In this document: positions 45,689 through 53,075 of the stretch, piece by piece
Layout: each line of letters begins with the position of its first letter
Numbering within the stretch: the stretch's first letter is position 1
Origin: Crocinitomicaceae bacterium
GTDB lineage: Bacteria; Bacteroidota; Bacteroidia; Flavobacteriales_D; Crocinitomicaceae
Direction of reading: 5' to 3'
NCBI GenBank assembly: GCA_024643725.1
Contig: JAHEMJ010000015.1
Location: 124,001-188,000 of the forward strand
DNA length: 64,000 nt
The notes under the pieces: generated by a model
Told to the model about the DNA's origin: nothing
What the model saw: the letters and a program-made list of their open reading frames with translations, nothing else
The model's database searches: none
Translations under genes and position numbers: made by a program

Positions 45689-46660
45689 ATGGATAAAGTA
45701 TTAATCATTCAAACTGCATTTTTAGGAGACGTCATATTAGCCACGCCTCTGATTGAAAACATTCATGAACATTTCCCGAATGCGCAGATAGATTTTCTCC
45801 TGAAAAAAGGAAATGAGGCCTTGTTAAAAGAGCATCCTATTCTCCGAAAAACCTATGTTTTCGATAAGTCTCGAAAAAGAAAATCCATGATGGAATTGAT
45901 TCGATCCATTCGAAAGGAACAGTACGATTTGGTCATTAACTTGCACAGATTTGCTTCCTCCGGCTTGATAACAACCTTATCTGGCGCCAAAGAAACACGA
46001 GGATTCACAAAGAATCCATTTTCATTTTTGTACAGCAAACGAGTTCCTCACGAACTCGGAAAGGGACAACATGAAGTGGATCGGAATTTATCCCTTATTT
46101 CAGACTTCGTTGAACATCCACAACGCAGACCACAATTATTCCCAAGTCAAGCAGACCTAGACTTCGTCTCCCAATGGAAAAACGAAGCATACTTTTGTTT
46201 AGCACCCGCATCTGTTTGGTTTACCAAACAAGCTCCTCCTGCTGTTTGGCAATATGTGATGGAAAAGTTCGATGAGGATGGTGTTCAGTTTTATTTATTA
46301 GGCGGTCCAGCAGACTATGATTTATGTGAAGGCATCAAATTGGTCAGTCAGCGAAATAACGTGCATAATTTAGCGGGAAAACTAAGCCTGATGCAATCAG
46401 CCGCTTTGATGAAGGATGCCAAACGGAATTTCGTCAACGATTCTGGTCCATTACACATCGCATCCGCAGGAAATGCTCCGGTAAGTGCCTTCTTTTGCTC
46501 TACGACTCCTGCATTCGGATTTGGACCCTTGTCGGATGATTCGAATGTAATTGAAGTAGAAAACTTAGCCTGTAAACCTTGCGGATTACACGGACACAAA
46601 GCTTGTCCAAAAGGACATTTTCAATGCGGAAATGGATTGGTTGAGGCGATGAATCAGTAG
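45689..46660 (+). CDS. Glycosyltransferase family 9 (heptosyltransferase-like)
   Basis: A 323-residue GT9 enzyme, probably adding heptose or another sugar to LPS core at the cytoplasmic face. Motifs: VLIIQTAFLGDVILATPLIENI at the N-terminus, VINLHRFASSGLIT, FVNDSGPLHIASAGNAPVSAFF (donor-binding), and a conserved Cys/His cluster at the end (CKPCGLHGHKACPKGHFQCG). The ATG follows the previous stop without a gap. Its last 86 coding bases are duplicated exactly at 51517-51602. The present end reads EAMNQ and stop; the downstream copy reads EAMNA and stop. The gene therefore appears intact but with a swapped last residue. Confidence 0.92.
   Translation: MDKVLIIQTAFLGDVILATPLIENIHEHFPNAQIDFLLKKGNEALLKEHPILRKTYVFDKSRKRKSMMELIRSIRKEQYDLVINLHRFASSGLITTLSGAKETRGFTKNPFSFLYSKRVPHELGKGQHEVDRNLSLISDFVEHPQRRPQLFPSQADLDFVSQWKNEAYFCLAPASVWFTKQAPPAVWQYVMEKFDEDGVQFYLLGGPADYDLCEGIKLVSQRNNVHNLAGKLSLMQSAALMKDAKRNFVNDSGPLHIASAGNAPVSAFFCSTTPAFGFGPLSDDSNVIEVENLACKPCGLHGHKACPKGHFQCGNGLVEAMNQ
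46568..46653 (+). repeat. 86-base direct repeat, upstream copy
   Basis: Identical over all 86 bases to 51517-51602. It encodes the Cys-rich end of the glycosyltransferase (from A-C-K-P-C to E-A-M-N). Internally it has three short arms, GGACA, TGTCC and GGACA, that can pair as alternative hairpins. Confidence 0.98.
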
Positions 46661-46693
46661 AGCAATGACAATTGTGCTCATTTGATACCGTTA

Positions 46694-46713
46694 CGCTGAA
46701 GTTACTGCTGCGA
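46694..46713. repeat. Imperfect palindrome near left end of inserted segment
   Basis: A 20-base site following the pattern CGC-n-G-n-AGT...ACT-n-C-n-GCG. It matches the palindrome at 51488-51509 in inverted orientation with one substitution and a two-base insertion. Alternatively it is a terminator between the convergent glycosyltransferase and T9SS genes. Confidence 0.65.
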
Positions 46714-46720
46714 CAATACA

Positions 46721-49579
46721 TCACCTAATCACCACCACACTTCCCGTTACCTGGAATTTATTCACATACCCAAGCTCCTTGTATTTTACTAAATACGAAT
46801 ACACACCATCTGGCGCATCGAAGCCAGCGAGGGATGCGTCCCAACCTTGTTTTGGATCCTGGCTGTAAAATACGAGTTCTCCCCAGCGGTCGTAGATGTA
46901 CATTTCGTAGCTCGCCAATTTCATGTTTTCAGGGAAAACGGCCGTAAACTCATTGTTCAAACCATCACCATCGGGTGTGAAGGCATTCGGAATGAAGACC
47001 ACAGGATCGTGTTCAACGACAATGACTTGCGAAGTGGTATCCATGCAACCGATTTGGTTACTGACTTGCAAGCTAACCAAGTAGGAACCTGCTTCTTCAG
47101 GGAAGGTATGTTCGGGCGAGAAAATACTGTCGTTGCTTGCTCCATCGCCAAAGTTCCAGTTAAAAAAGTAGGCATTCGAAGAGTTGTTGTCCATGATGGT
47201 ACTTGGCATGTACAGTGGCAAAACAGAATATTGTGGCGTGAAATCAGCTACGGGATTGGCAAGAATCGTCAGGACTTGATTCACGACCTGTGGACAACGT
47301 AAACCAAGACTGGTATTTGTGATTCCAACTGAACTCGGAGTGAAGGTATAGTTTTGTGTGGCTTGGTTGTTGAAAGTGGGAGTCCAGATTCCGGTGATAC
47401 CCTCGATGGAGACATCGGGAAAATTGAACACAGCATCCTCACACAAAGAATCTACGAAGTTAAAGCTTGGAGAAAGGGTTGGAATGATCGTCATCGTTTC
47501 ATTCACGGACGATGCGCACGCACCAAGAACGGTGCTGATATCTGGACTAAACGTGTACGTCGCACTCAATTGATTATTGAATGCTGGAGTCCAAGTTCCC
47601 GAAATGCCATTGATACTTGTTGTTGGAAAAACAAACGATGTTCCCTCACACAAACTATTCAAAAGGGAAAAATTCGGAGTTATCGGTGGGACAATCACCA
47701 CAGTGTGTTGTGTTGAAAAAAGGCAGGTCGCAGTGTTACTATTATCTGGCGTAAAGGTATATATTGCGCTGTTTTGGTTATCAAAAGCTGGCGACCATGT
47801 TCCCGAAATGGAATTCATGGAAATCATTGGGAACGTCAGTTGCCCATTCAAACAAATGGAATCGAGTAAACTAAAGGTTGGAATCGTTGATGGAATAATA
47901 TTCACCGTATGTTGAGTCGGCGTGGGACAACCCAAGGCAGGAGAAGAAATCGTTGGTATGAAGGTGTAGGTTGTTGTGTTCTGGTTATCGAAAGCTGGAG
48001 ACCATGTTCCGAAGGCGCCGGTTTGAGTGGACACAGGAAAAAGCAGGTTGTCATTCTGACACAAACTTGTAGCGAAATTGAAGAATGGCGTCGTCTGTGG
48101 GACGATCTGCACGGAAAGTTGCAAGGGTTGATTGCAGGTGGTGTCGTTCGGTAAAAAGTAATACGTTCCTGAACTTTGGTTATCGAAAGCCGGCGACCAA
48201 ACTCCATCAACATTATTCAAGGAAACATTAGGCAAAGTATAGCTTGTTCCTTGACAAAACGGACCAACATTCCCGAAATTCGGATAGATAACAGTCGTGA
48301 GGGAAATTGTAGAATCATTCGACGTATTGTTTCCAAAATTACTCTCGGGATAAACACCTAACTGCGTCGCATTTTGGTTCACCACCATGCTCAAACTAAA
48401 CGGACTCGCAATACTTGAAGGAATGTTTATCAATGTACTTAAACTCAAACTATCACCGATGAGAATATCATTCGGTAATAGAACAGTCGAAAGCAAAACA
48501 CTATCATTGGCATAGACCGAAATAGGTGTTCCCGCTAGCAAGGTATCATTCGAATTGACATTGTACACCTTGTAATCCAAGGTCAAATCATGATTTTGAC
48601 AAATGTCTTGGCCAGTTATATTGTCAAGTGAAATGGTGGCATCTGGAAGTTCAGATTGTATGGAGGTGATGATAGTTGAGAACAATACAGGCATGGCGGA
48701 TCCTGCAGCTATCAGAAAACTATTATCACCAACATTTATATAGTTATCAATCCCATAGGTGTCGACATCCATTTGCCAGCTGGAGTTGCTATTAGTAAAA
48801 CAATTGGTACTATTAAATGGATTATTAGGAGGGTTTTGAGCGTTACTCAAAGTTGAGTTATTTACTTTCAATGTTTGCCCTAATACAATAGTAGAATTAC
48901 CTAAAAACGAAATCATCGTCATTTTCGCTCCTAGGGTATTTGTTACATTTAAATTATTGATTGGAAAATTTATTAAAGGGATTCCAGACCCATTTGAAGC
49001 AAAACGTAAGCCGTCATATATGTTGAGTTGTTTATTGGGAAGGTTTACATTTGAATAAACAATAATTATATTCCAACCAGCAAAGTAAATACCTGTATTG
49101 TAATAGTTCCCTTGATAAGGATTTAAGTCGAAATTCGATACCTGATAATTTCCGTTTCCCGTTGCTTGAACAAAGCTTGTTATATCTTTTACTGCCGAAA
49201 AATAAAAAGATGGAGTTGTAGCTGTTGGAAAAACATTTGCAATATTGATAAAATCGGGTGAAATGGTTGAACCGTTTAAGCTGATTGATGTTGCCATACC
49301 ATTTGTTATTCCAGCCCAAATTAGATATGCACCTACAACGGTTTGATTTGAGGATAAGTTCAGCGAAGCAGAGGAATTAGTTAGCATTGTACCTAAAGGC
49401 GGTTGCGGACTTCCCCAAGCGTCAGTAGAATTATGAGTATTACCAATAATGGTATAATCGTAAGTTCCGTTAAATTGTTGAAACAGAGTGTGTGGTACGC
49501 TGTTTTGAGAAAAAACAAAATAAGTAAACAAGCAAAAGCAGATTGCAAATACAATATTTGATTTTTTATTCCTCCTCAT
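46721..49579 (-). CDS. T9SS type B secreted protein with five WxPAFxNQ repeats
   Basis: A 952-residue protein in the inserted segment. Signal peptide about 1-24 (FCLFTYFVFSQ). Residues about 25-330 form a beta-rich domain (VVGAYLIWAGITNG, GWNIIIVYSNVNLPNKQLNIYDGL). After a CARDB-like module, about 430-775, come five repeats of 65-70 residues, each with a Cys, an FP or LP turn, then GxWxPAFxNQxxxxYTFxP. A PKD domain follows (FFNWNFGDGASND) and the type B sorting domain ends the protein (VFIPNAFTPDGDGLNNEFTAV, IYDRWGELVFYSQDP). By eye the N-terminal third is richer in A/T than the repeat part. No enzymatic motif seen. Confidence 0.9.
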   Translation of the reverse strand: MRRNKKSNIVFAICFCLFTYFVFSQNSVPHTLFQQFNGTYDYTIIGNTHNSTDAWGSPQPPLGTMLTNSSASLNLSSNQTVVGAYLIWAGITNGMATSISLNGSTISPDFINIANVFPTATTPSFYFSAVKDITSFVQATGNGNYQVSNFDLNPYQGNYYNTGIYFAGWNIIIVYSNVNLPNKQLNIYDGLRFASNGSGIPLINFPINNLNVTNTLGAKMTMISFLGNSTIVLGQTLKVNNSTLSNAQNPPNNPFNSTNCFTNSNSSWQMDVDTYGIDNYINVGDNSFLIAAGSAMPVLFSTIITSIQSELPDATISLDNITGQDICQNHDLTLDYKVYNVNSNDTLLAGTPISVYANDSVLLSTVLLPNDILIGDSLSLSTLINIPSSIASPFSLSMVVNQNATQLGVYPESNFGNNTSNDSTISLTTVIYPNFGNVGPFCQGTSYTLPNVSLNNVDGVWSPAFDNQSSGTYYFLPNDTTCNQPLQLSVQIVPQTTPFFNFATSLCQNDNLLFPVSTQTGAFGTWSPAFDNQNTTTYTFIPTISSPALGCPTPTQHTVNIIPSTIPTFSLLDSICLNGQLTFPMISMNSISGTWSPAFDNQNSAIYTFTPDNSNTATCLFSTQHTVVIVPPITPNFSLLNSLCEGTSFVFPTTSINGISGTWTPAFNNQLSATYTFSPDISTVLGACASSVNETMTIIPTLSPSFNFVDSLCEDAVFNFPDVSIEGITGIWTPTFNNQATQNYTFTPSSVGITNTSLGLRCPQVVNQVLTILANPVADFTPQYSVLPLYMPSTIMDNNSSNAYFFNWNFGDGASNDSIFSPEHTFPEEAGSYLVSLQVSNQIGCMDTTSQVIVVEHDPVVFIPNAFTPDGDGLNNEFTAVFPENMKLASYEMYIYDRWGELVFYSQDPKQGWDASLAGFDAPDGVYSYLVKYKELGYVNKFQVTGSVVVIR

Positions 49580-49647
49580 TACATGAAAGTTAACAATTAA
49601 TCCGATAAAAAGTTTGAAATCAGAAGTCTTAATAGAATATAAATTAT

Positions 49648-49681
49648 AACACCACCATTTAAAAATTTAAATGATGGTGTT
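49648..49681 (-). terminator. Hairpin downstream of the S74/T9SS gene
   Basis: Arms of 13 bases at 49648-49660 and 49669-49681 pair with a single mismatch. It lies just after the stop at 49697 on the minus strand. The sequence after it is A/T-rich but lacks a solid T-run. Confidence 0.5.
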
Positions 49682-49696
49682 AGTGTTCATTCAAAA

Positions 49697-51124
49697 TTAT
49701 TTAATCATCATTCTTTTAGAAATAATTTCTTGTCCATTCTGATTTAGGCTATAAATAAACATCCCTTTACCAATTTCGGATGCAAGGATATCTACCTCAC
49801 CTGAATTTCCTTCAAGAGTGTAATCTTTCACAAATGCACCGTTTAAATTAAAAATAGAAAGTGTCGCAGTCTCAACACCAGTAGCTAACTGAAAATGGAT
49901 AGCAGTTCTATCAGAAAAAGGGTTTGGAACGTTTTGTTCGATAGAATAACCATTTACAGATGGTACATTTTGAATAATTTGTCCTCGCACTACATCATTT
50001 GCTTTATATTCATCCAAATCTTGTCGAACTGCTGTCAATTCCTCATTCAATTCCTTAACCGCTTCTGTGAGAATAGAAATCATACCAACATAGTTAATTG
50101 CTTTGAAGGAAAATTCAGAAACTACTTTACCATCATTATCAAAAACAGGTTTTGTAATGTCACGCGTAAGCTCTGGAAATACTTCTGCCATTTCTTGGGA
50201 AATGAAGCCATGTTGCGTTCCTTGCGGAAGATTTTGCCCATCCATCTTCTTGTATTGGTATGAAACAGGATGTAGCAAGTTGATTCTGTCTAAAATGTTA
50301 ATTTCGGCAGCAATATTCTCTTTCATTTTAGCATCAGAAGGCATGTAAGTTCCTGTTGTGTAAACATCCCCGTCAAAATAACCGGCCCAAAGATTTGGTC
50401 CGGGAGAGGGTAACAATCCATAGATTGCTGCTCCAAATTGAGTAGTCGTGCTTGAAATTCCATAAACACCAATTGAGTTAGAAAATCCTTCAGCTTTTCC
50501 AAGAACCGCAATTGAAGTTTCTCCACCGCTTACACTTGATTCTAATCCTTTGGCAACATTCGTTTGGTGGGAGAGTCCAATTCTTATACCATAAGGATCA
50601 GTTACAGTCAATACTCCATCAGAAACAACCTCAAGTCCAGCTCGTCCGTTGAATGAAATACCAACTCTTGGGACTAATGGCGCAAATAATGAATTGTTTA
50701 CACCAAAATAAGTGCTTCCTTGGGGTGTCATGGAGGCAACCAAATTACTTATTCCGCCAGTAAAACCATTTGCAACACGAAACTCCAAATTTCCTGCTGA
50801 CGCTCCACCACTATGAATCCATTCAATTCTGGGATTACTTGGTGAATTATTAGTATATCCAGTCACTAATGCACGTCCATCATACTGAAATCGATTACCA
50901 TAAAATGTTTGACCACCTTGTGTTACTTCCCCAAAACTTAACCATCTGTTTCCAGAACCGGTTCCAAAACCTGTTCCTGATTGAATTTGACTGGCATAAC
51001 CTTGGTCAAATCGGAAAATTTCAGGACCTGCAAGTAAAGTGTTAGTTGGACTTGTAATTACTTGATTCTGCCCAAAAGCCAAACCACAGCCAAAAAGGCC
51101 GAAAAATAATAAATGTTTTTTCAT
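49697..51124 (-). CDS. Secreted protein with endosialidase-type chaperone (peptidase S74) domain and T9SS type A sorting domain
   Basis: A 475-residue protein in the inserted segment. Signal peptide 1-19 (CGLAFGQ). Residues 20-255 are Gly/Ser-rich beta structure like a phage tail fibre or trimeric stalk (IAVLGKAEGFSNSIGVYGISS). At 262-375 is an S74 intramolecular chaperone domain: PSDAKMKENI (candidate cleavage Ser263, basic K266 and K268), HPVSYQYKK, QHGFISQEMAEVFPEL, then a coiled coil (ILTEAVKELNEELTAVRQDL). Residues about 395-475 are a type A sorting domain (QNVPNPFSDRTAIHFQL, MFIYSLNQNGQEIISKRMMIK). S74 domains guide trimer folding and then cut themselves off. Confidence 0.9.
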   Translation of the reverse strand: MKKHLLFFGLFGCGLAFGQNQVITSPTNTLLAGPEIFRFDQGYASQIQSGTGFGTGSGNRWLSFGEVTQGGQTFYGNRFQYDGRALVTGYTNNSPSNPRIEWIHSGGASAGNLEFRVANGFTGGISNLVASMTPQGSTYFGVNNSLFAPLVPRVGISFNGRAGLEVVSDGVLTVTDPYGIRIGLSHQTNVAKGLESSVSGGETSIAVLGKAEGFSNSIGVYGISSTTTQFGAAIYGLLPSPGPNLWAGYFDGDVYTTGTYMPSDAKMKENIAAEINILDRINLLHPVSYQYKKMDGQNLPQGTQHGFISQEMAEVFPELTRDITKPVFDNDGKVVSEFSFKAINYVGMISILTEAVKELNEELTAVRQDLDEYKANDVVRGQIIQNVPSVNGYSIEQNVPNPFSDRTAIHFQLATGVETATLSIFNLNGAFVKDYTLEGNSGEVDILASEIGKGMFIYSLNQNGQEIISKRMMIK

Positions 51125-51516
51125 TTTAAAAAAAATTAGTTAATGCTCTACTTTGATTTAAGGAGTGTTCGAGTCAAATTTTTCTCCTTTCTAATTGAAT
51201 GAAAATGGATATTTCGCTCGAGTTACCTTCACAATCAAAGTATAATTCTCGTTAGTCAAATTAAATGAAAAATTTAGTAAGGATTTTTCTCTAGAATGGA
51301 AGCGGGAAATGGACTTATATAGGATTTACGCGTCAATACTAGACGTAGTCAAGAATGTTGAATTTTGTGATCGAAGAAATTTGGGTATAAATACCTATTA
51401 ATTTAAGTACATATACTAATTCAAATTTTGGTTTTGAATCGCGATTTAAAAGAATTTTGGGGATTAAAAAGGTTGCGAATAGAAGTATCGCAGCAGTGCA
51501 ACTGCAGCGGAGCGGG
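51125..51516. other. Gene-free stretch at the right end of the inserted segment
   Basis: About 390 A/T-rich bases upstream of the S74 gene. It should hold that gene's promoter; TAATTTTT at 51132-51139 on the minus strand is a one-mismatch -7 candidate. Its last 30 bases turn abruptly G/C-rich and contain the palindrome at 51488-51509. No open frame with supportable coding content. Confidence 0.6.
51488..51509. repeat. Imperfect palindrome near right end of inserted segment
   Basis: CGC-a-GCAGT-gca-ACTGC-a-GCG: eight paired positions with one mismatch, seven bases before the downstream 86-base repeat. It matches 46694-46713 in inverted orientation. Confidence 0.7.
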
Positions 51517-51602
51517 GCCTGTAAACCTTGCGGATTACACGGACACAAAGCTTGTCCAAAAGGACATTTTCAATGCGGAAATGGATTGGTTGAGGCGATG
51601 AA
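51517..51602 (+). repeat. 86-base direct repeat, downstream copy
   Basis: Perfect copy of 46568-46653. The bases before it (51516 and upstream) and after it (51603 onward) differ from those at the first copy. Confidence 0.98.
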
Positions 51603-51609
51603 CGCCTAA
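51517..51609 (+). pseudogene. Displaced 3' end of the glycosyltransferase gene
   Basis: Thirty in-frame codons reading from A-C-K-P-C to E-A-M-N-A, then TAA at 51607-51609. It has no start and no upstream coding sequence. The stop overlaps that of the convergent membrane-protein gene (51606-51608). I take it as the original end of the glycosyltransferase gene, displaced by the inserted segment. Confidence 0.75.
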
Positions 51610-52103
51610 TTCAATTGGAATAGCGGATCATTCAACTGTTCGATTTCCGTTCCATTTAATTCTAAATCACTGATTAATTGATCGGTTTTTGGGAAGGAAA
51701 ACAAGTAAACAAGCATTACCGCAATGGCAATATACATGAACACGATGTTGCTGGATAACAAATATGCTACGATGCAAAATAGATTTGGTCCTTCCATGAG
51801 CGCATAACGAATGATTAATGCCGAACGATACGACTCTAATTTTTCTTTGAAGGTTGGTTTTTCTTTAGCCTTTTGAATTGCCGTTTTTGAGAGGAAATGT
51901 CCACCAATGAGTCCTCCCAAAACCATCATCGGTACGATGTAAGAAAATACATCGTTTGGATCATGTTCTCCATATTGAATCGGATTTTTGACATTCAGGT
52001 AAAAGGTAAGTCCTGCAAATGTAAATTGTCCTAAAAAAAGTGCCCAATAAGTCACTTTCATTGCGCGAAGGAATCCTCCGGATGTTTGAATAACTGTTGC
52101 CAT
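51606..52103 (-). CDS. Conserved four-helix membrane protein, unknown function
   Basis: A 165-residue integral membrane protein with hydrophobic segments at about 19-37, 50-70, 96-116 and 119-138 (TYWALFLGQFTFAGLTFYL, FSYIVPMMVLGGLIGGHFL, IVFMYIAIAVMLVYLFSF). A charged loop (KAKEKPTFKEKLESYRSALIIRYALMEGPNLF) lies between helices two and three. The C-terminal 25 residues are acidic and cytoplasmic. I recognise the type from Bacteroidota genomes but not a named family. Its stop overlaps the displaced glycosyltransferase end on the opposite strand. Confidence 0.8.
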   Translation of the reverse strand: MATVIQTSGGFLRAMKVTYWALFLGQFTFAGLTFYLNVKNPIQYGEHDPNDVFSYIVPMMVLGGLIGGHFLSKTAIQKAKEKPTFKEKLESYRSALIIRYALMEGPNLFCIVAYLLSSNIVFMYIAIAVMLVYLFSFPKTDQLISDLELNGTEIEQLNDPLFQLN

Positions 52104-52186
52104 AGTTTGTGAATTTTTAGTAAGTTTTGTGTGTTTTTACAGCACAAGATACTAATTCAGAAACACTTATCCAATTATTTTAAAAT

Positions 52187-52570
52187 CTATAAATCTTCGG
52201 CAAATGTTAAAATGTATCCATCTGGATCCATCAAAGAAAACTCCGTTGCTCCGTAAAACGTTTTCTCAAGTCCTTTTAACAAAAAAACAGAGTCCTTGAA
52301 CTGATCAAAAAGCTCCATCAATCCTTGAACTTGAATGTAAAATAACAGACTATGTTTCTCATTCACTTGAACTTCTGGAAGTTGATCACCTAGACTTTCC
52401 CAAGCCTGCAGCATGAGGGTTAACTCACCGCTTGAAATCATGCACCAATGAAATGGTTTCGTTTCCGGTACAGACATCTGAATGTCAAAGCCTAATTTTT
52501 GATAAAAATCTAAAGCCTTATCCATGTCTTTCACAAAGATGTTCGGCGAAAGTGAAGTGAATTTAATCAT
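52187..52570 (-). CDS. VOC-superfamily (glyoxalase/bleomycin-resistance-like) protein
   Basis: A 127-residue protein with the paired beta-alpha-beta-beta-beta units of the VOC fold: SPNIFVKDMDKALDFYQKLGF at the start and FSLMDPDGYILTFAEDL at the end. Metal ligands are not fully evident, so activity is unknown. The ATG overlaps the stop of the DUF1569 gene by four bases (ATGA), so both are made from one transcript. Confidence 0.85.
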   Translation of the reverse strand: MIKFTSLSPNIFVKDMDKALDFYQKLGFDIQMSVPETKPFHWCMISSGELTLMLQAWESLGDQLPEVQVNEKHSLLFYIQVQGLMELFDQFKDSVFLLKGLEKTFYGATEFSLMDPDGYILTFAEDL

Positions 52571-53028
52571 ACCCCAAATTGACGTAAATGATGATCGATG
52601 TGCTTATACAGTAGGTTATTCCACTCAATTGCGGTTAATTTCCCCAAAGTCAAGGATGATTTTGCACTTAATCCATCTGGGCCCAACTCTTGAATTTTCT
52701 GAACATAAGCGATTAAGTTCTGTTTCTCCGTTTCGATGTCAAAGTCTTGATTCAGGCGAATAAAGGTTGGACCAGTAGGCAAATTTGGTTTATACGGTGC
52801 TTCATTCACCATCGATTGTTTGAAGAAGGTTTTCAGCAACCATTTCATGAACATGCCGGGCTTATCGGTATTTTCTCCGAGCACTTGTTGATATGCCACA
52901 CAGCAATGTGAGAGCATTTGTCCAGCATTCATCTTTCCCCATAATGCCGGTGTTTCATTTGTCAACGCGGAAATTCTTGCCGCAAGGGAATCTGTTGTTT
53001 CCTGTAAATAAATGGAAGGTAAAGCCAT
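52567..53028 (-). CDS. DUF1569 / DinB-like protein
   Basis: A 153-residue protein starting MALPSIYLQETTDSLAAR at 53028. The frame is open to 53076, but the extra codons run through the sucC terminator. Features include WGKMNAGQMLSHC near residue 32 and YKHIDHHLRQFGV at the end; these histidines fit a four-helix metal-binding DinB-like fold. DUF1569 proteins have no established function. Coupled to the VOC gene. Confidence 0.82.
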   Translation of the reverse strand: MALPSIYLQETTDSLAARISALTNETPALWGKMNAGQMLSHCCVAYQQVLGENTDKPGMFMKWLLKTFFKQSMVNEAPYKPNLPTGPTFIRLNQDFDIETEKQNLIAYVQKIQELGPDGLSAKSSLTLGKLTAIEWNNLLYKHIDHHLRQFGV

Positions 53029-53047
53029 AAAAATAGAGGGATTAAAA

Positions 53048-53069
53048 AAGGCCATCCGAGGATGGCCTT
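53048..53069 (-). terminator. Rho-independent terminator of sucC
   Basis: AAGGCCATCC and its reverse complement form a ten-pair stem; on the minus strand a T-run follows. It starts seven bases past the sucC stop. Confidence 0.9.
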
Positions 53070-53075
53070 CATTCA

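Larger units (their letters stand above)
46568..51602. mobile_element. Putative inserted T9SS-cargo segment bounded by 86-base direct repeats
   Basis: The repeat unit is 4,949 bases long (copy start to copy start). Between the repeats are a type B T9SS gene and an S74/type A T9SS gene, both minus strand, opposite to the glycosyltransferase. The downstream repeat keeps an in-frame end and stop, and that stop overlaps the stop of the membrane-protein gene at 51606, as expected for an ancestral compact junction. This pattern resembles gene-restoring integration into a 3' end. No integrase, transposase or resolvase is inside, so movement in trans, single-crossover integration of a circle, or a tandem-duplication history are all possible. 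Confidence 0.65.

Noticed and set aside
46654-51516. Search for an integrase, transposase, resolvase or tRNA attachment site in the inserted segment
   Set aside because: Only two T9SS cargo genes and A/T-rich DNA are present; no recombinase motif or tRNA was seen on either strand.
51339-51548. Minus-strand open frame across the right palindrome and downstream repeat
   Set aside because: Its first residues are the antisense of the glycosyltransferase end and recur as an antisense frame at 46348-46599. The rest has no protein-like pattern.
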